Assembly: GCA_017857395.1 (NCBI GenBank)
Contig: JAFMDF010000003.1
Span: 22,897-86,896, forward strand
Length of the DNA stretch: 64,000 nucleotides
DNA from: Bacteroidota bacterium
GTDB taxonomy: Bacteria > Bacteroidota > Bacteroidia > Chitinophagales > Saprospiraceae
Direction: 5' to 3'
The translations under genes were made by a program, and so were the position numbers. The notes under the pieces were generated by a model. That model had not been told where the DNA came from. It saw nothing but the letters and a program-made list of their open reading frames with translations, and ran no database searches. This document shows, piece after piece, positions 1 through 8,447 of the stretch. Every line of letters begins with the position of its first letter. The first letter of the stretch is position 1.

Positions 1-40
1 AGACAGAAAATTAAAGCAAAACTTGGAAAATTAATTAATT

Positions 41-529
41 ATGGAAGCTAAAAAACAGTCGGAATTAGCAAAAAAATATTGGGAAGGACAAACGTCGAAC
101 TTAGAAGAAAAGGCTTTGTTGAACAGTCAATTAAATGGCGTAGAAGAAGCGGAGAAAGCCCATTTCGAGCAGTTAAAACAATTTTCTAACTTATCCTTAG
201 ACGCCTCTTTTGAGGACGAATTGATGGATAAGATAAATCAGGAAAAACAAGCGGTTGTAAGACAATTAATCCCTTCCTTTGTTTGGAAAGTTGCCGCAAC
301 AGTAGTAATTGGTTTATCGACTTATTTTTTATACCAACCGATGCCAGTAGTGGAAGAGATGACCCAAATTGCAGCCTTAGAAGAGGAAGACCCAGAAAAA
401 GCTTTTGAAATGACCAAACAGGCTTTATTATTAATTTCTTCCAAGTTAAATAAGGCATCCAAAGTAGATTTGCCCCTCAATAAATTTGAAGAAACTAGAG
501 CGAAAATTCAAGAGAAAGAAAATAGTTAG
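41..529 (+). CDS. hypothetical membrane protein, possibly anti-sigma-like (single TM, cytoplasmic N-terminus)
   Basis: 162-aa ORF with one hydrophobic segment (VWKVAATVVIGLSTYFL), directly upstream of DUF4252-like genes. Confidence 0.75.
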   Translation: MEAKKQSELAKKYWEGQTSNLEEKALLNSQLNGVEEAEKAHFEQLKQFSNLSLDASFEDELMDKINQEKQAVVRQLIPSFVWKVAATVVIGLSTYFLYQPMPVVEEMTQIAALEEEDPEKAFEMTKQALLLISSKLNKASKVDLPLNKFEETRAKIQEKENS

Positions 530-622
530 TACTTAAAAGTTGCGATGTTGCCCTGTCAGTGAAAGGACATCTCAACAAAAGAGTAAGATTTCACCCGATT
601 AAATAATTAAAATTTTATTATC

Positions 623-1480
623 ATGAAAAAAACCTTGGTATTAAGCCTAATGACCGTGTTTAGTTTGTCCCTTTTTGCTCAGCAAAATGTCATTGACAAA
701 TACTTTAAAGCACATTATGACAACCCTGCATTTGATAAATTTGAAGTAACCGAAAAGACCTTTGATTTAGTAGAAGAAATCGAAACGGAAGATGCCGAAG
801 AACAGAGAGTACTAACAGCATTAGCTAATATTGATGGCATCAAAGTATTAGCAAATAAAGAAACAGCAATTGGTGGAGAATACTATCGGGAAGCAATGGA
901 CAAATTAATTCCAGATACAGATTATGAAGACTTAGTAATACTAGAAACCGATGGCAATGAGATTCGGTTTATGATAAGAGAAAATGAGGAAGGGATTCAA
1001 GAGTTTGTAGCGATTGTCCATGCAGACCAAAGTTTTGTCATTGCTTCTTTACACGGTACAATTGATGTATCCAGTTTATCAAGAATGATGGAAGTGATGA
1101 AAAATGGTGGTGGTGATTGGTTAGGCAATTTTAATAACCTTCATTCCGAAGAAATTATCATTGGGAAACCATCTATTCAACAACAAAATACGAGCGCCTT
1201 ATCAAAAGTAAGTATTAATGATATTAAGCTGAATATTTTCCCGAACCCTGCGACTGATTATATTAATATCGCAACGGAGGGTGGTGTTTCTGCTAAAATG
1301 AATATTGGATTTTATTCTTTATTAGGTAAAGAAATCCAATCAGCAGGTACGATTAATTTACCGCATAAAATGGATTTAAAAACCTTACCAGGCGGGACTT
1401 ACTTCTTGCGTATAACAGACGAAACAGGCACTTACAAAAATTTTAAAATAGTAAAGCCTGTTGGAAGTAGTAATAATTAG
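623..1480 (+). CDS. DUF4252-like secreted protein with C-terminal T9SS type A sorting domain
   Basis: Signal peptide MKKTLVLSLMTVFSLSLFAQ; C-terminal INDIKLNIFPNPATDYINI...GGTYFLRITDETGTYKNFKIVK. Confidence 0.85.
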   Translation: MKKTLVLSLMTVFSLSLFAQQNVIDKYFKAHYDNPAFDKFEVTEKTFDLVEEIETEDAEEQRVLTALANIDGIKVLANKETAIGGEYYREAMDKLIPDTDYEDLVILETDGNEIRFMIRENEEGIQEFVAIVHADQSFVIASLHGTIDVSSLSRMMEVMKNGGGDWLGNFNNLHSEEIIIGKPSIQQQNTSALSKVSINDIKLNIFPNPATDYINIATEGGVSAKMNIGFYSLLGKEIQSAGTINLPHKMDLKTLPGGTYFLRITDETGTYKNFKIVKPVGSSNN

Positions 1481-1492
1481 GGATAAATAATC

Positions 1493-1625
1493 TAAGTTGC
1501 GTTAAATTGTTTTATTGTTAAATGGCTATATTGTTCTAGGTTAAAATCTACCTTTAGTCAACATTTTCGGTCGTTTTAACAATATAACCATAAAACAATA
1601 TAGCCATTTGGATTTTCTGCAACTG
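1493..1625. repeat. ATGGYTATATTGTT-family inverted repeat (copy 1)
   Basis: agttgc...gttaaatggctatattgttctagg / taaaacaatatagccatttggattttctgcaact. Confidence 0.9.
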
Positions 1626-1778
1626 AGGTTAAATAATAAAACCAATTTAATAGTGTAGAGATAAAAAAGACAAATAATATTCAATATTCTGGCAAAATGC
1701 TGTAAAGGTCTCTTTTCTCTAATCTCTGCTTTCTATTCTAAATAGATTAAAATAATTTTCTAAAATCTAAAATAAATC

Positions 1779-2342
1779 ATGAAGAAAGGAATCATATTTT
1801 TATTCGTAGGGCTTTTCGCAGTTAGTTTACAAGCCCAAAATAATGCAATTAGTAAGCATTTTTCTAAATTTCAAAGAGACACCAGTTTCACCAAAGTAAC
1901 GGTAACTAGCAGAATGTTCTCTTTATTTACTGAGATAGAAGCGGAAGATGCAGATGAAGAAGAAATTTTGAAAGCGATGGCAAAGCTAAAAGGGATTAAA
2001 GCCATCGTAAAGAATAATTCAGATAATAGCAAAAAACTATATTTTGATGCAGTAGACCTGATTCAAAATGATGGCGGTTATGAAGAATTAATGACCGTAG
2101 AAGATGCAGGAGAAAACATCCAATTTATGATTCGAGAAGAGGGCGACCAAATTAGTGAATTACTGATGATAATTGGTGGTAATGAAAATTTTATGGTGAT
2201 GACTTTATATGGAGAAATTGACCTGAATACGATTGCTAAACTATCAAGAGTTTTAAAAATAAATGGCATGGAAGCTTTCCAAGCTTTAGATAAAGATAGC
2301 AATAAGAAAAAGGAAAAAAGGAATGAGGAAAAAAAGAATTAA
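1779..2342 (+). CDS. DUF4252-like secreted protein
   Basis: Signal peptide; resembles the product of 623-1480; Lys/Glu-rich C-terminal tail. Confidence 0.8.
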   Translation: MKKGIIFLFVGLFAVSLQAQNNAISKHFSKFQRDTSFTKVTVTSRMFSLFTEIEAEDADEEEILKAMAKLKGIKAIVKNNSDNSKKLYFDAVDLIQNDGGYEELMTVEDAGENIQFMIREEGDQISELLMIIGGNENFMVMTLYGEIDLNTIAKLSRVLKINGMEAFQALDKDSNKKKEKRNEEKKN

Positions 2343-2399
2343 ATAAAATTAGATATAGCGGGTAATTTTTTAAAATCATTTCCTGTTAAGCATACATTT

Positions 2400-2433
2400 A
2401 GATTTACTAAAACCTTTAGGATTTAGTAAATCT
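2400..2433 (+). terminator. hairpin terminator, AGATTTACTAAA stem
   Basis: agatttactaaa-acctttagga-tttagtaaatct followed by T tract. Confidence 0.8.
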
Positions 2434-2604
2434 TTTTGTATTTAAAAAGCATTTATTAGGGTTTTTATTTACCTAATAAGTGTTTTTTATATATTGTAAA
2501 TTAATTGACAATCAATTAGTTAAGCCAGTTTTTATAGAGGTTGTCATTAGTCGATGAAAACAGTTGATTTGTAGGTTTAGTTTTAAAATAAATCTTCTTT
2601 TTAA

Positions 2605-2612
2605 TACCTTTG
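2605..2612 (+). promoter_or_regulatory. Bacteroidetes -7 element TACCTTTG
   Basis: Matches TAnnTTTG upstream of the ATG at 2669. Confidence 0.45.
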
Positions 2613-2668
2613 AAAGGTCAACGAAATCCTATTTTAGCAATTTATTGATAAGTTTATCTAGACCCTAT

Positions 2669-3313
2669 ATGAAGCATTTTTTCCTTGTTTTTACCCTTGT
2701 ATTTACTGCCTATTTTGTGGGTATTGCTCAAAGTAAAGTATTGAAGGAATTGAAAGATAGTAATGCGATACAGCTCCATTTATTTTTTACGCCGAGTACG
2801 CTAAGAATGTTAAATTTTCAGGATGACCCCGGTTATAATGAAATGGTTAGAGGTGTGGAAAAATTACATTTTTACTTGATGAACCCAAGCAATTTTTCAA
2901 TCAATGATTATTTTGATACTGCAGAACGCTTATTAAAAGAAGAAAATTATGAAGAATTTATTATTTGGGATGGAGACGGCGATGAGTTTCAGGTTTTAGG
3001 AAAACCAACCGAAAAAGATATGATTGGTTTGGCAAGTTATGCCGATAGGCATTATATATTTAATTTAAAAGGAACGATTGATTTGATGAAGTTACCTGAT
3101 ATTTATGAAAAAATGACAACGCAAGATTCCACGATGGATAATGGTATTAGTTTTATTGTTGATATGATAAAAAATGATGATAACGATAGGATTCGACGAG
3201 AAAAAAGGCGGAAGGAATGGGAAGAAAGAAGCCGAAAAGAAGCCGCAGAAGCCAAAATTCAAGCAGACAGTATTCGGTTGGATAGTATAAAAAATAACAC
3301 GATTAAACCCTAA
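2669..3313 (+). CDS. DUF4252-like secreted protein with basic/charged C-terminal tail
   Basis: ORF 2564-3313; ATG at 2669 gives a good signal peptide (MKHFFLVFTLVFTAYFVGIAQ) and lies after a TAnnTTTG promoter-like site. Confidence 0.75.
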   Translation: MKHFFLVFTLVFTAYFVGIAQSKVLKELKDSNAIQLHLFFTPSTLRMLNFQDDPGYNEMVRGVEKLHFYLMNPSNFSINDYFDTAERLLKEENYEEFIIWDGDGDEFQVLGKPTEKDMIGLASYADRHYIFNLKGTIDLMKLPDIYEKMTTQDSTMDNGISFIVDMIKNDDNDRIRREKRRKEWEERSRKEAAEAKIQADSIRLDSIKNNTIKP

Positions 3314-3325
3314 AAAATAATATAA

Positions 3326-4216
3326 TTGATTGTATTAAGCACCCAGAATTTAACGAAAAAATACAGCCGACTTACTGCTTTAGACCAACTCAATTTTGAG
3401 ATACAGACAGGGATGATTTTTGGTCTATTAGGCCCTAATGGTAGTGGGAAAACGACTACTTTGGGTATGATATTGAGCGTTCTAAAACCAACATCAGGCA
3501 CCTTCCAATGGTTTGAAAAACCGCCTTCCGCAGCGAGTCGTAGAGAGATTGGCGCTATCCTAGAAATTCCATGTTTCTATCCGTATATGACTGCGGAACA
3601 AAATCTACAAGTTGCTGCTAAAATAAAAAAATGTCCTACGGCTAATATTGCTCCTACGCTTAAAACGGTCGGTTTGTATGAACGAAGAAATGACCCTTTT
3701 AAAACCTATTCTTTGGGGATGAAACAACGGTTAGCTATAGGCGCTGCTTTATTGGCTAACCCTCCTGTTTTAATTTTAGATGAACCAACTAATGGACTTG
3801 ACCCTCAGGGGATTGTAGAGATTAGAGAACTAGTGATTCAAATCGCTAAATCGGGTAAAACTATCATTTTTGCCAGCCATTTATTGGATGAAGTGCAAAA
3901 GGTTTGTACGGATTTTATGGTGCTAAAAAAAGGTAAAAAATTATTTCAAGGAAATGTAAAAGAAGCCTTATCTGACCAACGCATGGTGGAGGTAGGTGCT
4001 GAAAATTTAGCCGATTTACAAAATGCTTTTAGTAATTATCAGGGCATTTCAAAACTAGAAATTAAAGATGACTTATGCTTGTTGACTGCACTTCCAGAAA
4101 TTACAACGAATGACATAAGTCGGTATCTTTTTGATAAAAAAGTCATTATTAACCATTTAGTTGAACGAGAAGGAAGTTTAGAGAAACAATTCCTTAAAAT
4201 ATTAGCCGAGAAATGA
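3326..4216 (+). CDS. ABC transporter ATP-binding protein
   Basis: Walker A GPNGSGKTT, signature YSLGMKQRL, Walker B LILDEP; TTG start. Confidence 0.93.
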   Translation: MIVLSTQNLTKKYSRLTALDQLNFEIQTGMIFGLLGPNGSGKTTTLGMILSVLKPTSGTFQWFEKPPSAASRREIGAILEIPCFYPYMTAEQNLQVAAKIKKCPTANIAPTLKTVGLYERRNDPFKTYSLGMKQRLAIGAALLANPPVLILDEPTNGLDPQGIVEIRELVIQIAKSGKTIIFASHLLDEVQKVCTDFMVLKKGKKLFQGNVKEALSDQRMVEVGAENLADLQNAFSNYQGISKLEIKDDLCLLTALPEITTNDISRYLFDKKVIINHLVEREGSLEKQFLKILAEK

Positions 4217-5055
4217 AGAGATTACTCCAAATAGAATGGTTAAAACTAAAGCATTATCGCCCATTTTGGGTGTTAACGGGGCTTTATACAGTTATGGTAA
4301 GCTTAATTTGTATTGGTGTTCATTTCTTTTTTGCTTATCTAAAAAGAGAAGGTGCTGATATTAATGGGTTTGACCCAACGATGTTTCCTTTTTATGATTT
4401 TCCAGATATCTGGCAAAACATTACCTATATTGCGACTTGGTTCAAATTATTTTTAGCTTTTATCGTCGTGATATCTATTGCCAATGAAGCCACTCACCGA
4501 ACTCTTCGGCAAAATATTATAGATGGCATGAGTAAGAAAGATTGGTTGGCTTCCAAACTTTTATTAATCGTCGCTTTGGCAGTAGCAGCGACTCTTTTAT
4601 TATTTGTATTAGGAATTATTACAGGATTAATTTATGGTCATCCTGAAAGTTATACTTCCATTTTTGATTCTACCGAATTTCTATTGGCTTATTGTTTGGA
4701 AGTCATTACGTATTTAACCTTTGCTTTTTTGGCAACGCTTGTTATTCGGCGTTCAGGCATCGTGATTGTCGCTTTAATGATGTATACCTTGGCATTCGAA
4801 CCATTAACAACCCTTTTCTTAACAAATTTTCCAGATTCTTTGTCTAGTTATGCCAAGATGCCCGAAATCTTGTCCACAGCCGCCGCTTTTTTCCCAATCC
4901 GAGCCATCAATAATTTGATCCATGTGCCTTACCAAAGATGGGTATTACAAGAGATTCAAGACTATGTTTCCTTTACAGAAGTATTGATTGTTTTGGGGTG
5001 GTTGGCTTTTAATATTCGTGCTTGTTATTGGTTATTGCGGAAAAGAGATTTATGA
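4213..5055 (+). CDS. ABC transporter permease (ABC-2 type)
   Basis: Overlaps the ATPase stop by 4 bp; multiple TM segments. Confidence 0.85.
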   Translation: MKRLLQIEWLKLKHYRPFWVLTGLYTVMVSLICIGVHFFFAYLKREGADINGFDPTMFPFYDFPDIWQNITYIATWFKLFLAFIVVISIANEATHRTLRQNIIDGMSKKDWLASKLLLIVALAVAATLLLFVLGIITGLIYGHPESYTSIFDSTEFLLAYCLEVITYLTFAFLATLVIRRSGIVIVALMMYTLAFEPLTTLFLTNFPDSLSSYAKMPEILSTAAAFFPIRAINNLIHVPYQRWVLQEIQDYVSFTEVLIVLGWLAFNIRACYWLLRKRDL

Positions 5056-5610
5056 TTAATTTGCATTCAAAGTAGCCAAAACTTTCTTTTCAAAACCTTC
5101 ATAATTTAAAGAACCAGTAATTGTCTCTATTTTTTCCCCCTCTGAATTAAATAAAAAAGAAGTAGGAATAACTCCCAGCCACAACGGGTCAATTTTATTG
5201 ATAATGGTACTTGGGTCTTCTGTACCAATAACATAATAATCCATAGAAAACCCTTTGCTTTTCCAATAAGGAAGGACCAAACTATCCGCTTTTGCTAATT
5301 CATCTAAAGATAAAGCGATGATTTTCACCCCTTTATTCTGATAGTTTTGATGCAATTTTTCTAAGGCAGGCATTTCGTGAATACAAGGTTTGCACCAAGT
5401 TGCCCAAAGGTTCACTAAAGTTACTCTCCCTTTTTGTGCGCTTAATAATTGTTGCAACTCCGTTTCATTTTTGACTACAGACAAGGTCGCTACTTTGGGA
5501 ATGTTTTCCACTGAGGTAATAAGTTGCTCAACTGCTACTTTTTTAGGTTGACAGCCTATTAAAATGAACGCACCTAAGAAATAGACCCAAAAAGACTTTG
5601 ATAAGAGCAT
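5056..5610 (-). CDS. TlpA-like thioredoxin-fold lipoprotein
   Basis: Lipobox ILIGC; WATWCKPC active site. Confidence 0.9.
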   Translation of the reverse strand: MLLSKSFWVYFLGAFILIGCQPKKVAVEQLITSVENIPKVATLSVVKNETELQQLLSAQKGRVTLVNLWATWCKPCIHEMPALEKLHQNYQNKGVKIIALSLDELAKADSLVLPYWKSKGFSMDYYVIGTEDPSTIINKIDPLWLGVIPTSFLFNSEGEKIETITGSLNYEGFEKKVLATLNAN

Positions 5611-5915
5611 AAATTATTTTTTGAATTAAATAGTTGAACAAAGCAATTTTAAAATTAAGAATGGAAGATACAACCATTTCTGGACTTTTAGAAAATAGAT
5701 AATAATTTACCTTTTTGGTTATAAAATTTACTCATTTAAAAATTTCTTATTATTTATAATTTAATAAATTTAAGCACTTTTAAAAAGAATCATCAACAAT
5801 TATAAATATGGCCTCAAAAGGACAAAGGTCGTAAATTTAGAGCATGAAAGAATTCTTTTTTCAAAACCATGCATTTGATTCTATTCATTTACTAAAGGGA
5901 CTTAAAATAAATATT

Positions 5916-5923
5916 TACCTTTG
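5916..5923 (+). promoter_or_regulatory. Bacteroidetes -7 element TACCTTTG
   Basis: Matches TAnnTTTG, ~40 bp upstream of the CDS at 5963. Confidence 0.5.
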
Positions 5924-5962
5924 CGTTTTTTAAATGGATAGCTCGTATAATACATAAAAAGC

Positions 5963-6850
5963 ATGCAAAATATAACAGTAATCGGCGCAGGAACAATGGG
6001 AAACGGAATCGCCCATATTTTTGCAATGAAAAATTTTAGCGTAACTTTAGTGGATATATCTGAAACTGCTTTGGAAAAAGCAATAACCACTATCGGCAAA
6101 AATTTAGACCGAATGGTGCGGAAAGAAAAGATTTCAGAAGCAGATAAAGCGGCTACTTTGGGAAATATTACAACTAGTACGAACTTACCCGAAGGTGTTA
6201 GTAATGCAGATTTAGTGGTAGAGGCGGCAACTGAAAATGTGAATTTGAAGCTCAAAATTTTTAAGCAGATTGACGAAAATGCACCAGCGAAGGCTGTTTT
6301 AGCAAGTAATACTTCTTCTATTTCTATTACCAAAATTGCAGCAGTTACGAATAGACCAGAAAAGGTAATTGGCATGCACTTCTTTAATCCAGTTCCAGTA
6401 ATGAAATTGGTAGAAGTAATTAATGGTTATGGAACAGATAAGTCAGTAACTGCGGATATTATGGAATTATCCAAGAAATTAGGGAAAGTTCCTGTAGAAA
6501 TTAAAGATTACCCAGGATTTGCAGCGAATAGAATGTTGATGCCTTTATTGAATGAAGCCTTTTTTACCTTGTATGAAGGGGTAGCAGGCGTAGCAGAAAT
6601 TGACACCGTGATGAAATTAGGCATGGGGCATCCAATGGGGCCATTGCAATTGGCAGATTTTGTAGGATTAGATGTTTGTTTGGCGATTTTAAATGTATTA
6701 CATGATGGATTTGGTAATCCAAAATATGCACCTTGTCCACTTTTAGTAAATATGGTGACGGCTGGTAAATTAGGAAGAAAATCAGGCGAAGGATTTTATA
6801 ATTATAAGGAAGGCGGAAAAGATTTAGTGATTGCAACGCAATTTGTCTAA
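5963..6850 (+). CDS. 3-hydroxybutyryl-CoA dehydrogenase
   Basis: GAGTMGNGIAH NAD-binding motif; MHFFNPVPVMKLVEV; GFAANRMLMPLLNEA. Confidence 0.95.
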   Translation: MQNITVIGAGTMGNGIAHIFAMKNFSVTLVDISETALEKAITTIGKNLDRMVRKEKISEADKAATLGNITTSTNLPEGVSNADLVVEAATENVNLKLKIFKQIDENAPAKAVLASNTSSISITKIAAVTNRPEKVIGMHFFNPVPVMKLVEVINGYGTDKSVTADIMELSKKLGKVPVEIKDYPGFAANRMLMPLLNEAFFTLYEGVAGVAEIDTVMKLGMGHPMGPLQLADFVGLDVCLAILNVLHDGFGNPKYAPCPLLVNMVTAGKLGRKSGEGFYNYKEGGKDLVIATQFV

Positions 6851-6992
6851 CTGATTTTCAATGTTTGCTTTTTAGTTTAAAGCTAATAGTAGGTTTTCAA
6901 GGAGGTAACATGGTTATAATTAGGTGGTCAATAAATATATTTTTCTACTTTATTCTATGCCTGTTGAAAATTGAAAATTAAAAATTACAATA

Positions 6993-8171
6993 ATGTCAAA
7001 CTATAAATACGATCTAAGAGGCGTTTCTGCAACCAAAGACGAAGTTCATGAAGCTATCAAAGGCTTAGACCAAGGACTTTATCCCAATGCTTTTTGTAAA
7101 ATATTACCCGATGTAGCTGGTGGAGACAAGGATTATGTAAACCTAATGCATGCGGATACGTCTGGGACAAAAACCAGTTTGGCTTATTTGTATTGGAAAG
7201 AAACGGGAGATGTATCTGTATGGAAAGGGATTGCCCAAGATGCCTTAGTGATGAATTTGGATGATATGGGTTGCGTAGGTTGTGTAGATAATATTTTATT
7301 ATCTTCTACGATTGGTCGAAATAAAAATTTAATCACGGGAGAAGTTATCACTACTTTAATTCAAGCAACCAAAGCCTTAACCGACCAATTAGCCAATTAT
7401 GGTATAAATGTGCATTCTGCTGGTGGAGAAACAGCAGATGTTGGAGATATTGTACGGACCATTGATGTAGGATACACGGCTTTTGCTAGAATGAGTAAAG
7501 CAGATTTAATCGTTAATAATATCAAACCGGGCAATGTAATTGTGGGATTAGCGTCTTATGGTCAGGCAACTTATGAAACGGAGTATAATGGAGGAATGGG
7601 GAGTAATGGATTGACTTCTGCTCGACACGATGTTTTAGCTAAAGAATATGCTAAAAAATACCCAGATAGTTATGACGCTAATACACCTGATGAAGTAGTT
7701 TACATTGGGTCTAAGAAACTAACAGATAAAGTGGATATTGATGGCCAACAGATTGATGTTGGAAAATTAATTCTATCGCCAACGAGGACCTATTTGCCAA
7801 TTATCAAAGCCATATTAGATGAGTTTAAAGGACAGATTGATGGGATGATTCATTGTACAGGCGGCGGGCAAACTAAGGTCATTAAGTTTGTAGATAAAGT
7901 ACATATCATTAAGGATAATTTATTGCCGATTCCACCACTTTTCCAAATGATTAAAGCCGAATCAGATACAGATTGGCGAGAAATGTACCAAGTTTTCAAT
8001 ATGGGACATCGTTTGGAATTATATGTCGAACCAGCTATTGCAGCTAGAATTATTGAGATTTCTAAATCCTTTAATGTGGACGGACAAATAATTGGTAGGG
8101 TAGAAGAGTGTGAGGAAGCAAAGGTTACAATCGTTGCGCCAGACGGTCGGAAAATGGATTACTATAACTAA
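6993..8171 (+). CDS. purM: phosphoribosylformylglycinamidine cyclo-ligase (AIR synthase)
   Basis: AIR synthase family: DDMGCVGCVDNILLSSTIGRNKN, GGETADVGDIVRTIDVGYTA, HCTGGGQTKV. Confidence 0.88.
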   Translation: MSNYKYDLRGVSATKDEVHEAIKGLDQGLYPNAFCKILPDVAGGDKDYVNLMHADTSGTKTSLAYLYWKETGDVSVWKGIAQDALVMNLDDMGCVGCVDNILLSSTIGRNKNLITGEVITTLIQATKALTDQLANYGINVHSAGGETADVGDIVRTIDVGYTAFARMSKADLIVNNIKPGNVIVGLASYGQATYETEYNGGMGSNGLTSARHDVLAKEYAKKYPDSYDANTPDEVVYIGSKKLTDKVDIDGQQIDVGKLILSPTRTYLPIIKAILDEFKGQIDGMIHCTGGGQTKVIKFVDKVHIIKDNLLPIPPLFQMIKAESDTDWREMYQVFNMGHRLELYVEPAIAARIIEISKSFNVDGQIIGRVEECEEAKVTIVAPDGRKMDYYN

Positions 8172-8178
8172 GTAATTC

Positions 8179-8280
8179 AAGTTGCGGATAATTACTGTAT
8201 GGCTATATTGTTTTATTGTTACAGCGTAGAATAACCCTTAATTCGATATTTTTTTAGTTCCACTCACAATATAACCATAC
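8179..8280. repeat. ATGGYTATATTGTT-family inverted repeat (copy 2)
   Basis: aagttgcg...tgtatggctatattgt (8197-8212) / acaatataaccatac (8266-8280). Confidence 0.85.
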
Positions 8281-8447
8281 TTGAATGATTGATTGTCTTG
8301 AGGATTCTTCAATCCTTGTACTTAAACTATTTAAAACTAAGCAAAAAGCCATAAAAACGATTAAATTTGAGCAATTAATTAAGCGAAAAGCAAGTTATTT
8401 ATTAGTTTGCATAAAAATTGAGGTACAGCTCGGTAAGTAGCAATAAA

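Noticed and set aside
186-458. 90-aa minus-strand ORF inside 41-529
   Set aside because: Fully antisense to a better-supported CDS; composition not protein-like.
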